Below are positions 1 through 13,721 of a stretch of DNA of 64,000 nucleotides, one piece after another (within the stretch, counting starts at the first letter, position 1; each line of letters opens with the position of its first letter). Below the pieces are notes generated by a model that did not search any database, was not told where the DNA came from, and saw only the letters and a program-made list of their open reading frames with translations. This DNA is from Chrysoperla carnea. Lineage: Eukaryota > Arthropoda > Insecta > Neuroptera > Chrysopidae. The translations under genes and the position numbers were made by a program. The stretch is taken from NCBI RefSeq assembly GCF_905475395.1, contig NC_058338.1, forward strand, positions 13,468,935 to 13,532,934, written 5' to 3'.

Positions 1-2217
1 ATAGAGCTAGATATCATAAATGTATTCTGTAAATAAACGCTTCTGACTTTAAGGATAAGTTAGAAAGTTAAAGAAAATTCTGACAAGTGTGCTATGTGAC
101 ATATTAAAAGGGTTAGTTATTCCGCCGCCGGAAGCTTTTTTTTTTACTTTGAAAAGCGTGAAATATTCTCTTCATTCAAAGTTTACAGGAAAACTTAAAG
201 AAAATCGAATTATGGTTGTGAGGGTTAATTCTGGGAGATGAAATAGAAAATTTGCATCAAGTAACGTATCGCAACCACCAATGCTCTCTTATATCTGGCC
301 CCAAGAAGCGTAAAATTAAAAAAAATTAATAGTACATACAAATTACACAGGAAAATCTTAGAATCTATAGAACGTCTTAGAATCTGTAGTGTCTAGCCTA
401 AGCTTTTCCTATAATATATCATCTTAATAAATCTTTGTTTTAAGTGTTTGTCCTAAAAATTTTCATTCTGGCCTCCTCTCCTTGACCAATACGCTTGCGA
501 TACCCTTGTTAAGATAGATTTTTACGATTTTTAAGCTCCAAAAACTAAAAAGACTAAATTTTATTGATTCTACTCTTCTTACTACTGTCGGTGTGATGTA
601 GTACCTACACCGGAAGTTTTATTATACAATAAGATCGATGCGATGGTGCTAATGTTTTTATTTTATGTTGATTGATTATAATGTTCTGTCACATATGAAT
701 ATGACGCAGTCCAATTGGCTACCTCTAACTTTGGCGCAAACATATTTTTCATATTTTGAATTTATTTCGACAATTTATTGTCAAATTTTAACGAAATCAT
801 AAGATTTGTAGCAAGTTTATTTGTGTATAATTTAGTTTGCCTTTTAATTAGATATTATTTCGGAAAACACAGGAATTGAAAAATCTTAACATTGTCGAAA
901 TATAATAAAAAATTGTCGAAATATCTCGAATTTATTATACGCAGACTGATATAAAATTTATTATACAATAATTTTTTATCAATTAAAGAATACACTTAAT
1001 TTGAAATCATTTGCTTGAAAAGAAATCAGAATGTATGTATCTCTACCTACTTACACATTCTGTATCTATTTCGATAAACAATAAACAGATGTTGATTAGT
1101 TATTGACAGCCGTTAAACGATTGTTTATTTTTATTTTTTATTTTTTGTTTGTTTTGATACTATAGATGCGAAAAGCAAAGTGTTAAAACTATGACAGCCA
1201 AACTATGTTTTTGATGAAAACGTAATTTGTTTTGAAATGTTGTTCCAAAAAATAAAAATAATATTTTTTTATTTTGATTCACTTGCATTTGGTTACCTAT
1301 ATATTTCAACTAACAACTATAGCGAAGCATAATTTCTTATAAATTCTATTTTTATTTTTAAATATTGACCTAAATATCGTTGTTAATTCCAGAATAAAAA
1401 AAAAATTAAAATAAATAAATTTCAATAAATTAAATAAACGTTTTGACTTTATTTCACAATCGACCATGAAAACTTTTGCGAATTAGGCCATTGACCAAAG
1501 ACATTGACCGATGTTTACAACAACATAATAACAAAGAAAATACGAGAATAACGAGAGTAGAAGAGTGGGAGGGGAGAGGCGACCTCATTAGAATGTCGCG
1601 AGGTACTACGAATGATTTTTTTTTCTCAAAAGTGAAATTATTACGTACTGTGAATTAATATAATAATAATAATTTACAATCGATATAGTCCGTCAGAAAT
1701 TAAATTTTGATTAGTTTTTTCCCTAAATTTAATGTTTACAGATTATATGTAAAAATCTGGGAAGCATGGTAAATTAGATCCTTACCGTATTTACTAAAAA
1801 TCTTGTAATCTTTGAGATATTTCCAATTATAGATTAACTATAAATCTAAACTTTCGAAGGTTCTCAAATTTGGAAAATAAAATTAAACAAAACTTTCCGC
1901 CAAGGCACAAAAATATGTTTCTTGTTTGTTAAAGTCTTAATGCTGCCTTTTTAGACCCTGCACAACGATAAAGATTAGGTTGCAACTTGCAAGTCAGTTG
2001 GAGTCATTTGATTATAAATTTTATTTATTTCATTTTCATTGCAACTAAAGTCCGTGTTTGTATTCCCAAAAGACTCCAATTTTTACGATCACTACATTAT
2101 TTTAAAATGTTATTAAAGTAGACTGTTAAAAGTTTTTATTATTTCGATAAAAATGTCTAGGTACTCGTTCGGATAAGATTCATAAAAAATTATATTCGTA
2201 ATAAAAAATTGTTTTTT
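1..2217. other. AT-rich stretch without a recognised gene
   Basis: I see no exon with a recognisable protein, only short random open frames, A/T homopolymers and low-complexity tracts. A slightly GC-richer patch near 1500-1600 encodes nothing recognisable in either direction. Confidence 0.6.
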
Positions 2218-2310
2218 ACCTGTTTGAGCAATTTTTTCTTCTTGATAATATTGAGGATTTAATTTACTAATACTATGCAAACGACCCCGAACTCGGGTTA
2301 TCATACCCAT
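2218..2310 (-). CDS. possible orphan first coding exon
   Basis: On the minus strand an ATG at 2310 opens a 31-codon frame that begins MGMITRVRGRLHSISKLNP, is rich in codons typical of real exons here, and ends in CAG followed by GTAAAA, a good splice donor. The peptide is basic and I do not recognise it. I found no matching downstream exon between 1 and 2217 on the minus strand, so any partner exons would lie outside the window. A chance frame is possible; the clean donor and non-repetitive composition are the only support. Confidence 0.3.
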
Positions 2311-3115
2311 AATTATAGAATATATTATTTTATAAATACACTTTATTTTAAAATAGCAATATTCAAAATTAAAAATAATTTTATTGAGGACTCAAAATCA
2401 CATTACTAATAATAAAAATTGTGTCAAATAAAAATTAAAAAATTATTTAAAAATAGTAATATCAATATAATAAATTAATATTTCTTTAATTAAAAACAGT
2501 TAATTATTTTATAAAGCGTTTGTTGTGTACTGATTCACTTCTTAAACGATTCTAAATCAAATAATCGCGGTGGTATCGAAGAACGTATCACTGAATTGTA
2601 TACGAAAATAAAGATGTTTTTATTTTTTATTTTTTTTTATTCGTCAACTACGGTTTGTTTTCGAATAACAAACATATAAAAACGTAAATAATATTTGTAA
2701 ATAAGTCGTCGTGTGATGATTATTTCGAATATGACGAAATTAACGAATTTAAAATTGGTGAATGGATTCGTTTAATAATGACTAACAAATAAAAATTATT
2801 TTGTTTTTATTTGAAAAACACAGACAACCGCTTTTCTTTTTCAATCGTTTACAGATGTGTTGGTGTGATTGTTTTGATTGCACAAAGTCCGCGGTTTACT
2901 AATATTGACGATTAGTTATATTTTTTGTAATAAATTCGGACTTTGTTGAAAAAAAAACATTCCAAAATTTTTGTTTGATTGAGAAATTCGTGTCTATTTC
3001 GTTGGATGAGTGACCTTTTTTTTAATTTGACATTGAATATTAATTCAGGATTGATTCGTTTTTTATAAATCCGTAGCGAAAAGTATTATTAAATTGATAG
3101 ATTTAAGCTGTTAAA
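2311..3115. other. AT-rich intergenic stretch
   Basis: Nothing recognisable: A/T homopolymers and short random frames. If the exon at 2218-2310 is real, its promoter would lie here, but I see no clear core element. Confidence 0.5.
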
Positions 3116-3484
3116 GTTTGGGTTGTTATACCCTGTATATATGTAATATATATACCAAGGTATAGGTACTAAGTATAGTCCCAAGTTTGTAAAGCTTAGA
3201 AATGTTGATGCTACAAAAAATTTTATTTTATAAAAGCTCGATTTCACTGCCCAGCTCTTGTCATGAGGAGATGGACTTACTTGAGGCAGCCTCTCTTTGA
3301 CGACCTCTCCGACCTGGAGTCCGTCGACGTCAAAGCTCTCCTGCTGTTCTAAGACAGCTCTAAATGGTTCATGGAAAAGTGGCCGAGGATGGGCCAACCC
3401 TTTTTCGGTATCACAACGGAGCCTGTAGTCTAAGTGTGTACCACTCCAGGACAGCCACTCTAACCTAACCTAACCTAACCTTTT
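3116..3484 (-). repeat. dispersed repeat joined to a retroposon fragment ending in (TAACC)n
   Basis: Positions 3121-3225 carry a dispersed motif (a 'tataccctgtata' core and 'agtcccaagtttgtaa') seen again near 54545 and 60370. From about 3240 the composition turns GC-rich and stays so up to a run of four to five TAACC units at 3461-3481, the insect telomere motif in its C-rich orientation. On the minus strand this reads (GGTTA)n followed by GAGTGGCTGTCCTGGAGTGG, a retroposon-like sequence I associate with insect interspersed repeats (from memory, not checked). The open frame inside it at 3089-3397 is not considered a gene. Confidence 0.55.
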
Positions 3485-5150
3485 AGTAGACCGTCGCATT
3501 TCTTTGAACGGAAGTATTTGTAGATAGATGGTAAAATTGATAAAATGCATGTACATGCTAGTCAATTCTAGGTATGTCTAGTAAATCAATTGAATTGAAT
3601 TTTTAGTTTTGATTTTAATATCTTCATATTATTATCATATAAAAACCCACTCAATTTTTACATTTCGATGTACTAAAATACATTTTTTTTTGTTTATATC
3701 TCAATTATTGACTATATGTACACATTTTAGAATTAGGTGTGTGGCTGTTTTGAATTGACGTCAAATGTTTCGACTGAATAATATTTTGATTCTTGAATAA
3801 TAAATAATATACATGCTTCTCAATGTATTTTTACTGATCTGAATAATTCAGGTCATTTCAAAGAATTTTCCGAATTTATTTTACTCACGAGTTTACGTAG
3901 ACTATCACGAGTACAACGAGACAGTCATGTGATTGCAGTTCGACTAATTTCTAAGTATTTATAATTGGTTTTCAAGATTTTTTAAATTTACAATGATGAA
4001 TCATGAAAAAAATAACATGGATTGAACATTTTAATGTAAAACTAGTCGACCCGTGCGGGGAACTACACGTAGAAAAGTAATATATAAGTGATACAAAATA
4101 TCAACAGTAATTTACTATATTTTTAATATTGTACATTCAATCTTCAGTCAATTCGCAGTGACTTTTTTTAGGGAGGGGGCTCATTCCCACAACTACCAAC
4201 TATGCAGCAGAATTTTCGAGAAACAAACTTAGGAATTTTCGGTGAATTTTAAGGGTAGTTTGAACTCTAGAAAACGAGCTATCTCTGCTTCATGATTACT
4301 CTTTTCTGATTTCTAAATTTACCTATCTTTATCTTATTTGCATCTTTCAAGTCATAGGAGGAATGATATTCCGCTAATGCTACAGACAATAAGTTATCTT
4401 GTTTTTTATTCCATTTACACTGCATAGTCAGAGTTCTATTTAGGATTTACACCTCGGTCAGGTCTCTCGTCTGGCACATTATAAAGATGGTGAAGTGGGT
4501 GAGGAAAGTTGCAGTAAAAAGCGGGAGGGGGTCCTGTAAACACTAAATCATGAAAAAAATCAATTCTCACTACTCTAGTGCTGAGGTCAAATCCATCGTG
4601 GTAGCGATTCAGCAATCATAATGCTAATTTTTGTTTTTTCGATCCTGAAAACGCGGTGGCCCAGCAAAATTTTCAAAATCCCAGCCGCCCGGCAAAACCT
4701 CCTTGGCACGTCACTACCGGACGGGACCCGAGCAGGTGACAACTCTAGTTCCATTCAAAAAATGAAAAGTTTCCAAATTTGAATTTACAAACCAGACATT
4801 TAACCTAACTACCTGTTGAAAATCCTTTGAAAAATATTTGAATAGGTAAGCTCAATAAATGAACTAACTGATTTTGACAAAATCCTCTCAGTATTTTGAC
4901 AAAAGGAAAGTCATCGTTATGGTATGCGATATTCGTTAAAGTGAACGTTTGAAAAACATGTTTTCATTCAAATCAAATTGTAAATAATATTTCTATTTAT
5001 AAATCGTCCATTTGACGTTACGACGCAGTTCATTCTCGAACATTGTAAGTGTTTAAGGTACGGCTTCACATGATGACCAACAACACACAATGAATGTTTG
5101 CGATATAGAAAACATCACATAAAAAATTAAGTTTGCCACCTCTTCCAAAA
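3485..5150. other. intergenic stretch with decayed repeats
   Basis: There is no gene. Near 4040 there is 'ctagtcgacccgtgcgggga', related to the 'ctagctgacccggcaaactt' core at 6554 and to 11690, so this is a decayed interspersed repeat. The GC-richer segment 4440-4745 has no readable frame and is probably transposon debris. Confidence 0.5.
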
Positions 5151-5154
5151 TCAC

Positions 5155-5310
5155 CTAATTAAACCATTGTCTGTTCGTCTGTCTGTCTGTCAACACGATA
5201 ACTCAAAAACGAAAAATGATATCAAGCTGAAATTTTTATAGCGTGCAATATAGGTCAATTGGGTCTTGGGTTCGTAGGATCCATCTTGTAAATCGTTAGA
5301 GATAGAACAA
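5155..5310 (+). repeat. dispersed repeat (copy 1)
   Basis: The segment contains a GTCTGT-type simple run, 'ataactcaaaaacgaaaaa', 'gatatcaagctgaaa', 'tgggtcttgggttcgtagga' and 'cgttagagatagaacaaaa'. The same ordered blocks occur at about 60470-60665, and part of the series at about 36640-36710. This shows an interspersed repeat family; I cannot assign its class. Confidence 0.7.
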
Positions 5311-6549
5311 AACCTTAAATATAAAAATTTTTTCTTATACACCGTGTTCTGTTATTGACTGCAGAAACATACCTTACCAAAATAAGCTCATCAAGAGAAA
5401 CAAAAAAAACTCATTTTCCATATTTGGAGACCTCATTTGGTACATACGGGTATGCCAAATTGATAAATTTGTTCATTCACTGACTATTATTCGATAACCA
5501 GTAGCCAATGATAATCAGTAGATATTAGTAAATTTCTCTTAATATAATGGAAAGGATTTTAAAAAATGTATAAAATTATTTAATTGGATTTGGTCAAATC
5601 ATAACAGAACATGGTGTATATATTTTAGAAATATTTGATGTAGGTATTATGATATTTAGGCAAATATTCTTTGTGTGAAGCCGCACTTTTACATATAAGT
5701 ACCTTTAAATGTTTGTTTTATGTTGTCAATAAGTAATATTCGTTATCAGATTATTTTAATTTATGCACACGAAAAAAAGTTTACATAAATCTAGGTACCA
5801 CCATTGGGATCAGCCCACTTCTGAGAAAACAAGAAAACAATAAAAACGTAATCATATTTTCATTAATAATATTTAGAACGTAGGCATAAACATATATTTT
5901 TCGATATTACGTTTAATAGAGATCAAAACCTTGAATCTTTATAGATAAAATATAATTCTTGATACTATATCTGTCTTGGTCAATATAGTGAAATGTTATA
6001 GGAATTGATGCATCTTTGTGTGTATAATATATTGAACGCAAATTGGAAACACCAGCTTTAGACACAGATTGAAATTAAAATACTGATACCCCTTCGTGGT
6101 CAAAAGCTTATTATTGTTTATATAATTTTTATTTAATTAATTTTTTAATATCCTTTAGGGTGTTAAATTTATAGATTTGAGCGGTTAAAGTTTAGCGTTT
6201 TTAAAATATAAATCCTATATTGAAGTATCTTTAAATGTATGCCTTAAATATTTTCCTATAAAGAAAAACAAGCGACACTTTTTTTCATAAAATATCTACA
6301 TTTAAAGTGATGAAATGAATGGAATTTATGTTAATTTCTTTTATAAGTGATTTTCTCAAAGTCATTAGGCATCAATATTTCAAAAACTATGGTATATATC
6401 GAAAAATTTTACTCGTAATTATCGTCTAATCTTCCCAAATTCTAACAGAACCCACCCTCAAAATTGAAACGTAAGTCTCAAATATTTGCATCACCTGACT
6501 TTTTTGGGATCGTCCTTATACTCGAAACACTAAATTGTTTGTTATATTA
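5311..6549. other. intergenic stretch
   Basis: AT-rich and without a gene. It may include the distal part of the repeat at 5155-5310: 'gttctgttattga' at about 5346 and 'gaacatggtgtatata' at about 5607 look like related pieces. No coding signal was seen. Confidence 0.45.
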
Positions 6550-6553
6550 TTAC

Positions 6554-6600
6554 TAGCTGACCCGGCAAACTTCGTACCGCCTAATAGTCGATTCTTTATT
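6554..6600 (+). repeat. 'CTAGCTGACCCGGCAAACTT' repeat core
   Basis: A 20-bp core from an interspersed repeat common in insect genomes starts here and reads on as 'cgtaccgcc'. Related, more decayed versions lie near 4041 and 11690, and a CCCGGC-type relative is at 62284. Class not determined. Confidence 0.55.
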
Positions 6601-9350
6601 TTTATTTTTTAATACTATTACAAACCTTAAAAGTTGGCATGAAATTTTCCCGAACTACTTTTTTTGCTCCAAATAAAGTCATTTGAAAGCAGTCGTTGTA
6701 TTGTTTTGCTTTCCCGAAACCCATCTTCTAACACTTAAACTTTATGGTATAGTAAATTAAAGTTCAAATTGAATTTAATGATTATTACGAATCTTGGGTA
6801 TATAGAAAAGTGTTGTTTTTAGACTTTTTCAGGCATTTTTTTAAATTTTGCTCTCTGTAAGAACCATCCTCGTACTTCAAGAATATATTATAAAAAAATA
6901 ATTAGCGAAAGCGAAATCAGTTCAGCTGCTCTCGAGATTTGCGCTTAGCAACATATTCAGCGATTCATTTTTATATTATAGATTTATTACATAATGTTTC
7001 GAAAAAGAAGAGTATGTTTCGAAAAATTTGTCAAGTATTATATTTTGAAGAATCATATAAAATTTTTGCAGTTTTTCGAAACAGTGTCTCGCTAAATTCT
7101 TTGAAAAAATTCCTTGAACTATATGTGCACTTAATACAATATTTTTCAATAAATTTATAAAATCCCTGATTGCATATAATCTTACTATTTACTATTTACT
7201 TTTTTTTTTTTGAAATTTTACGTGAACTAATCCTTGAACCACGTGCAAGTCATCAATTATATCTCAAAGTAAATGAATCAATTTTGTTTGCCATCAAAAC
7301 GATACAACTTCATTTAAATAACACCTGTCCTCGCCTACACATTAGCTATACTGAAAAAAGTATATAAAAAATGACGCATTTAAATGTAAGTGCACTTATT
7401 TAGTTTATTCACATTTGCAATAAATAGCGTGGGGAAAATTAATTGCAATTTTACTGCCATACAGACATTTATGTGCGGAAATGTTTCCCTCTATTTTTGA
7501 AATTTATTGAGTTGTTTTTTTAATAATGTTTAGCCTTTACTCCACGTTCTCTTTGTGCTTGTTTAAAATTTTTGTGAACCTAATCGGGTTTTAGCTTTTT
7601 CACTTTTCTTTGGTGCCTAGTGCCTTGGGTCATATGATGATCTCATAACAAGTAAATATTGCTTGAGTAGATGTTCTAATAACAAGTAAATATTTCTTCA
7701 GTCAACGATCTCAATAGGTGTTTAATTCAAGATAAGCAGTTCATGTGAGTGTGACCCTTATGGCCCCACATTCAATTTCCTAGATAATGAAAATAACTTT
7801 CCATATACTGCTTAAAACATTGATATATTAATTATTATATTGAGACAGAGGTGTACTGAGATCAATAACCAGCACGTGCAAAAATATTTTTTTATAATTA
7901 AATATAAGGTTAATTAGGCATACTGTGCTACGTTCGTGACGTAGAAATGTTAAAATACAAAAGCTTATGTACGGCGCACGATATTTTACGAAAATTTGTT
8001 CTTCGGACGCCGGTTTTTGCCAAAATAAAATTATATTGAAGTGATTTTCTATAACTTCACTTATTAATTATAGCAAAATTTCTTTACGCCGTCTTTTCAG
8101 CACATCTTGGTTTTGTTACTCAACGATTGACGCAATTTCGAGATCGTTAATCACGAGAAATATAAATCAACTTGACAAATGTCTGCAATTTTTGAGTGAA
8201 GAAAAAATATCTTCTTAACACAATAATTCTTAATATGGTAGCAAATTTCGTCGTTCAAGAAAATATTTACTTTTTATACTTTAATTTTTAAGCAGCCAAA
8301 TACCTAACTTTCCAGTATTCGATGTATTCCTGTGTTCGAGTATTCCTGTGTCCGAAAATCAAAATCGAAATTTTCAATATATCTTTACGTTTCATATTCA
8401 AAGCAGAATGTATAAATATCACTTTTATATTCATGTCTGTATATGTGAATAAAATAGCATGTACCCGATGCAATTTTTATTTTATAGTCTTTGCGGTGTG
8501 GCTTAGCCATACGAATTAATGCCATTTTCTGTCTGTTCCGTACAGGAGCCATCCCTCAAAAATTACAGATATCCTTCAAAATAAAATTTCAATAAAATAT
8601 TATGTCAAGTTTGATTTATGAAGGTAATTTGAGTATTTGAAATGTGATTTATTTTTGAAATAATTTATGGATTTGAAATGTTTTTCCAAATTGATTTTAA
8701 GTATCAAAAGTATTTTAAAACAAAGTGTCATATAAATTAATTATTATGTATATCTAAAAATAAATACACAAAAATAAAAACTTTTCGGGAAATTCCATTT
8801 GTTATTTTATATACTTACTATACATATATATAAAATTCAATAATAATAAATTAGAGATGACTTCAACTCGTGCACTGTTGAACTTAACCTTTTACTAAAT
8901 GGTACAAATTATAATAATAATTAATAATTATTTATAAATAATAATAAGTTAATTATTAGTATAATCATCTCATGCTAATAATTATATATTAATGCATGTC
9001 TGCTTAAAATATCAATTTCTTAAAAAAATGTGTAAATCTATAAATAGATTTTGGAATTGTTTTAAATATCAATAAAAATAAATGCTCATGTGCGACTGTA
9101 GCTCATTGTAGCTCGCACAGTCGCTTGGGAAGTCGCTCGGAGAGGGTGTATCATAAAACTTCACATTAGCTTTGTAAACCTTACTCAAAGTTTCTAAAAG
9201 TAATTTGGTACTGTATTCTAAAAGAAATTTGCTGAATATGTTTTCTATTTTTGAATTCTGTCTTGTCTTATATAATAATTAAGTGAACTTATAATAATAA
9301 GAATAATATCCATTTCTCGGAAATTTATTAACTTATGGTTTAGGGTTTTT
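6601..9350. other. AT-rich stretch without a recognised gene
   Basis: The open frames at 6939-7160, 7170-7367 and 8322-8519 have low-complexity, Phe/Ile/Lys/Tyr-rich products with no family resemblance. An (AAT/TAA)-rich tract lies at about 8915-8990. I see no gene. Confidence 0.55.
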
Positions 9351-9354
9351 CCTT

Positions 9355-9545
9355 AAACTATATAAGCTATATTAGCACAGTTGATTAAGTAACCAATTAC
9401 GTCCGCGGTATGCTTAGGGTAGCGGGTTCGATTCCCGCCGTCACAACAAAATTAATTTTAATTAATAGTTGTGATGGGCTGGTCTAGTGCATGGTAAATG
9501 CATGAAGGAGGGGCACTCATCATTAATTTACAAAGAAAAGCAGTG
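9355..9545 (+). mobile_element. tRNA-derived SINE (copy 1)
   Basis: The head (about 9370-9446) looks like a decayed tRNA. It has an A-box-like 'tagcacagttgattaag' and a near-perfect B box 'GGTTCGATTCC' in 'agcgggttcgattcccgccg'. A body follows with 'attaatagttgtgat', 'gggctggtctagtgcatgg' and 'gcatgaaggagg'. The same head and body in the same order appear at 26975-27125, which establishes a SINE family. RNA polymerase III would transcribe it from the internal promoter. It has no acceptor-stem pairing and is not a working tRNA. Confidence 0.8.
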
Positions 9546-11685
9546 TAGGTTTTACTGGGTTAGTTTTTATAATAACATAAGTAGCCAAATAGAGTTTTTT
9601 TTGTAATAATTTTGCATTTAGAGACGCCTTCCACTATGATAAAACACATCCTCTATTTAAGTAGTGTTTTATTGGTTTCATTCAAAATGTTATTGAACTG
9701 TTATTCGCTAAAGATATATTAATTTAATTTATTATCTCGCAAAGTAGGCTTCAGATCCAAAAGTGGAAAATAACTTTTTCCTTCGTTGTTATGAGCTTAT
9801 TCTGCAGGATGACGATCTGCAGTCAATAACAGAACGCTCTGTATATAGGTATTATAAATTTAGTCAAAAGTACGTACTGGATTTTAGTAAGGAAATTCTC
9901 AATTTTAGTATGAAAATTACAATATATAATAAGTTTGATAATAGTTTTCAATGTTTAGATAATTTTTGATAAATATAAATTTTTTATAGCAACTTATTTC
10001 TCTTTATTCTTGAGTTTAAAATTTACAGTTTTATTGTAAAAAAGATAAAACGGTTTTATATAAAAAAGAAAGATAAAATACAACATAATATTATCGGTTT
10101 AATTATACAATAATTCATTATAATATTAAATTATATATTTATCGATTGATAATGTAATAATAAAATATCTAATTGATGAATATGTAAAATAATGTAAATG
10201 TACTTTTAACAAAAAAAAATTTTTTTTTTTTCGAATGGAAAATATTCGTCGAAGGTAAATACATACGATTATAAAAGGCTTCAAAATTTAATCACTATTC
10301 TTTTAAAATATATTCTAAAGAGTATGTAGAGAGCAAAAGTAAAGAATGTCGTGGTGTGTGTACTATTTTTCTCCTTGACGGAGGCAGAAAGCGGGAATTT
10401 CGTTTTGCACAACGCGAAGAAAGTTGACACTTTCTGCACGGAGATGAGTTTATAAAATTATTTTGAATGTTTGATGAATCACCATCAATCTAATTTTGTA
10501 CATTTTTTTAGCTCTTCAAAACGTTTTTTAAACTATTCAATACATTAGTTATTGAAATGAATACCACGATACTCGAAATAAAATGTTATCCATGATTATC
10601 CTCTCTGACGACTTTTCTAGCGAAGAAGGATTTTGGTATTTGAGAAAAATCGACAGATAAACAAGGGGTGGGGGATGACAAAAAAAAATTATATATCAGT
10701 TTTAAGCAAAAAAATACTCTTGTTTTTTTTTTTTTCTAGGCGCTTAGTTTTTGTAATAAAAATTCTTGAAAAATTAAATCGCCAATAATCGTTTAAAAAA
10801 AAATATGTTATTTTATTTCCAATCTCTGAGGGAATTTACTTAGCTAACACAGCTCCTGCTCTACGAATTTTTTTAAAATTATTAACTAATTTGTTTTTCT
10901 TGTGTTTCAATATTTTTAAATTAATTTCTATGAATTTTTGAGCTAAATCATGCATAAGGTAAGCATAAAAAGAAGATAGTGTCATTATTATTTGTATAAA
11001 TTTAATAAATATGTCATAATAATTAAATTTTTTAATCTTGCAGGCGTGACATGTGCACGTATTTTCATTTTAAGATTTTACATGCCAAATTTCGGGACAT
11101 TTGGATAATTATTATTTGGGTAATAGGCTAGCAAAAAATCTTAAAGGTGCAGGATAGATATAGTTAAAAATAGGTGAATTTACTCACTGTCGTATAATAT
11201 CTTAAAAACAAGTGGTGTTTTTGGAATTTACACCATAATTATCACTTATGAACACTGTCTAGAGAGACTTTTATTTTATTTAATATAATATTATTATTGT
11301 TATTGTTATTATTGTAATATTTAGTTATAAAAATTATTTATTTATTTAAAAAATTTTTTTGTAAGGTCCGTAGATAATAAGGAATATTAACAATTATACC
11401 AGACATATTTTATCGTTTTTATATTACATTATGTATGCGGTATACGGAATAATTTCTTTTTCCATGGTCAAAATAGGAATGCCTCAAAAATTTGTTTTTA
11501 TTTCGTTTTGTTGGGAACAAAGTTGACACACACATTTCTATAAGTCAGATGTCGAGTTCAAAGCCTATGTTGAATGCACATCGCTGCGGAAGGTGATGAG
11601 TGAAAAGCGAAAACCGAGAGAACTGTCCAATGAATTTTAGAAATTATTTTTGAATCATTGCATAGCATTTTGAAATATTAGAATA
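9546..11685. other. AT-rich stretch without a recognised gene
   Basis: No supported gene. Two GC-richer patches (10350-10455 and 11515-11640) share words such as 'aaagttgacac' and 'gatgagt' and may be copies of one decayed repeat. The frame at 9763-9969 has no recognised product. Confidence 0.45.
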
Positions 11686-13720
11686 CTAGCTCGACCCGTG
11701 AGGAATTCCGCAGTACGATACCCGTATGGGTAAAAACAGGCTATAGAAATAATATATAATAATTTACTTTTATTTTTATTTATAAGCAATTTTATTACAG
11801 ATATGATATACAAATTACATACCGAACAAAAGTAATAATATTATTTCTCTAGTCTGTTTTCCTTCCTAAGCGGTACATTTTTAGATCGCGAGTCTATTTT
11901 ACGTCGTTATCCAGAACGATAAGCTTTATAATGAGAGATACATCATGGAAGATTTTTGTTAGAAATATACCCACATTTTTTGAAATTTTTCATATACATT
12001 TTCTCTTACTGTTTTCGAAATAAATGGTAGGAAGAGACTTCTGATGGTTATAAATTTATTCATAAATGGTTCTAGATTCTCAATTAAGTTCAATAATATT
12101 TGAAAAATTTTCATAAATCCATTAAGATTTCAACTGACTTCGCTATATTATGTGCTAGTGGTACTCTAAGCTCAATTTAATTCCTATTTATTAAAATTTC
12201 CCTCCAAAAATGGGGAAAATTGTATTTTATTACTCAAAAGTTTACTTTGTTCATAGTCTTTTCGTTTTTGTATAAAATTTCGATTAGAATCTTTTATTAA
12301 ACGGTTTGATCCACACTTAATGGAATCATTATAATGTAAATATTTTGTCTATATTTAAAAATGAAAATTTTTTTGCACCAGATTTTGTAATAATTAGTAC
12401 ATCATTACAATTATTTAAAATTAAATTTAAGAAAAAAATATACTCGTTTTGTATAGAAATAAATAGTTGGCACATCACATGTTTTCATTAAATGGTCAAA
12501 AACTTTTGTTTGATAGAACGTTCACTTTAAAATTGCTTAAGATTTTAATTTAATATAATTTCCAAGGGTATATTTCTCTCCTAGTCAAAAAATTTGACAA
12601 ATGTATAGCTGAAGATATTTAAGCAAATAATGCGATATGAAAAAATGGCATAAAGATATTCTAATAAGGATTTATTTTTAACCCCCGAACTAAAAAAAAA
12701 AAAAATGGGTGTTATAAGTTTGATCGCTATGTGTGTGTGTCTGCGTGTTTTTCTGTCTTTTCGGTTGAACCGATTTTAATTTTTTTGGTCTCATTTTAAT
12801 GGTAATTTAACGGAGAATGTTCTTAGCTATGTTTCAAGTGCTTGATTAGAATTCCGTTCTCGAAAAAACTAAAAAATTGATGATGATCTTCAAAATCGAT
12901 TCAGTTTGGAAAAGGCATGACGTATAAGTTTAGCATATAAATAATTACTATGGAAATGAATGGTCAAATAAACCTGGCTCAATTCATTTTGAAAAGTGAA
13001 ATGGTAAAACAATTACTTAATTCAAAAGAACAAAGTCAACTCAAATATTTCAATTTCAATTAAAATATTTCCAAAAATTTGTCCCAAAAAATGATAGCTC
13101 TCTAAGTATCCTTTCATCTCATCTGATGTCCTTGACCACCACTTTGATATTGATTAACTAAGGAATGTTATAAGTTTAAAGTGTTTGTGCGTTTGTGTGT
13201 TTCTCAATGGCATCGTAGCCCCTAAACGGTCGAACCGACTTGATTGAGAACATTTCATAGTTAAGTTTCCAAAAATCGACAAGGAATAAATCCCATTTGT
13301 CGGGTTTTTTTTCAATTTTGTAAATTTCACTTGTATTAGCATAATTTTCCCACTCAAATAAAACTACTTTTAAGTAGTTTTCATTAAACTATTTTTATTT
13401 TCAATATATTTGACCTCTAAATTTTAATTTTTGGGTTGGGTAAACTGAAAAATTTAAAGGTTGGCTAATATAATAAAGAGAAATTAATACACGTTCTCTC
13501 CAAAATATTTGAGTACCTTCGATTTTTCGACATCGTACAATTGAATATGACAGGAGTAGTGTTCTTTGAAAATTAAATTATTTAAAAAAAATAAGAAATT
13601 TTAGCATAAAAGTATAGATCTTTGAGAATAGAAGTATTTAAGATAGAAAATTGAAAAATATGAAATCATAGGTTTCTTGTTAATATTACTAGGAGTATAA
13701 TTTAATCTTAAAAAGTAGAA
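11686..13720. other. intergenic stretch with decayed repeats
   Basis: It starts with a 'tagctcgacccgtgaggaatt' repeat core. Near 12690-12800 and again 13165-13260 (about 470 bp apart) there are related blocks: 'gttataagttt', a GTGTGTTT-type run, and 'ggttgaaccgatttta' or 'ggtcgaaccgacttga'. These are two copies of a dispersed repeat. No gene is seen; the small minus-strand frame at 13154-13357 lies in the second copy. Confidence 0.5.
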
Positions 13721-13721
13721 A

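Noticed and set aside
3089-3397. 102-codon minus-strand frame as a gene
   Set aside because: It crosses the junction between two repeat segments and matches retroposon-like DNA.
3461-3481. Telomere or chromosome end from the (TAACC)n run
   Set aside because: Only four to five units, embedded in interspersed repeat with unique sequence on both sides.
9370-9446. Possible tRNA gene
   Set aside because: It has A and B box matches but no acceptor-stem pairing, and a shared body follows at two loci, so it is a SINE head.
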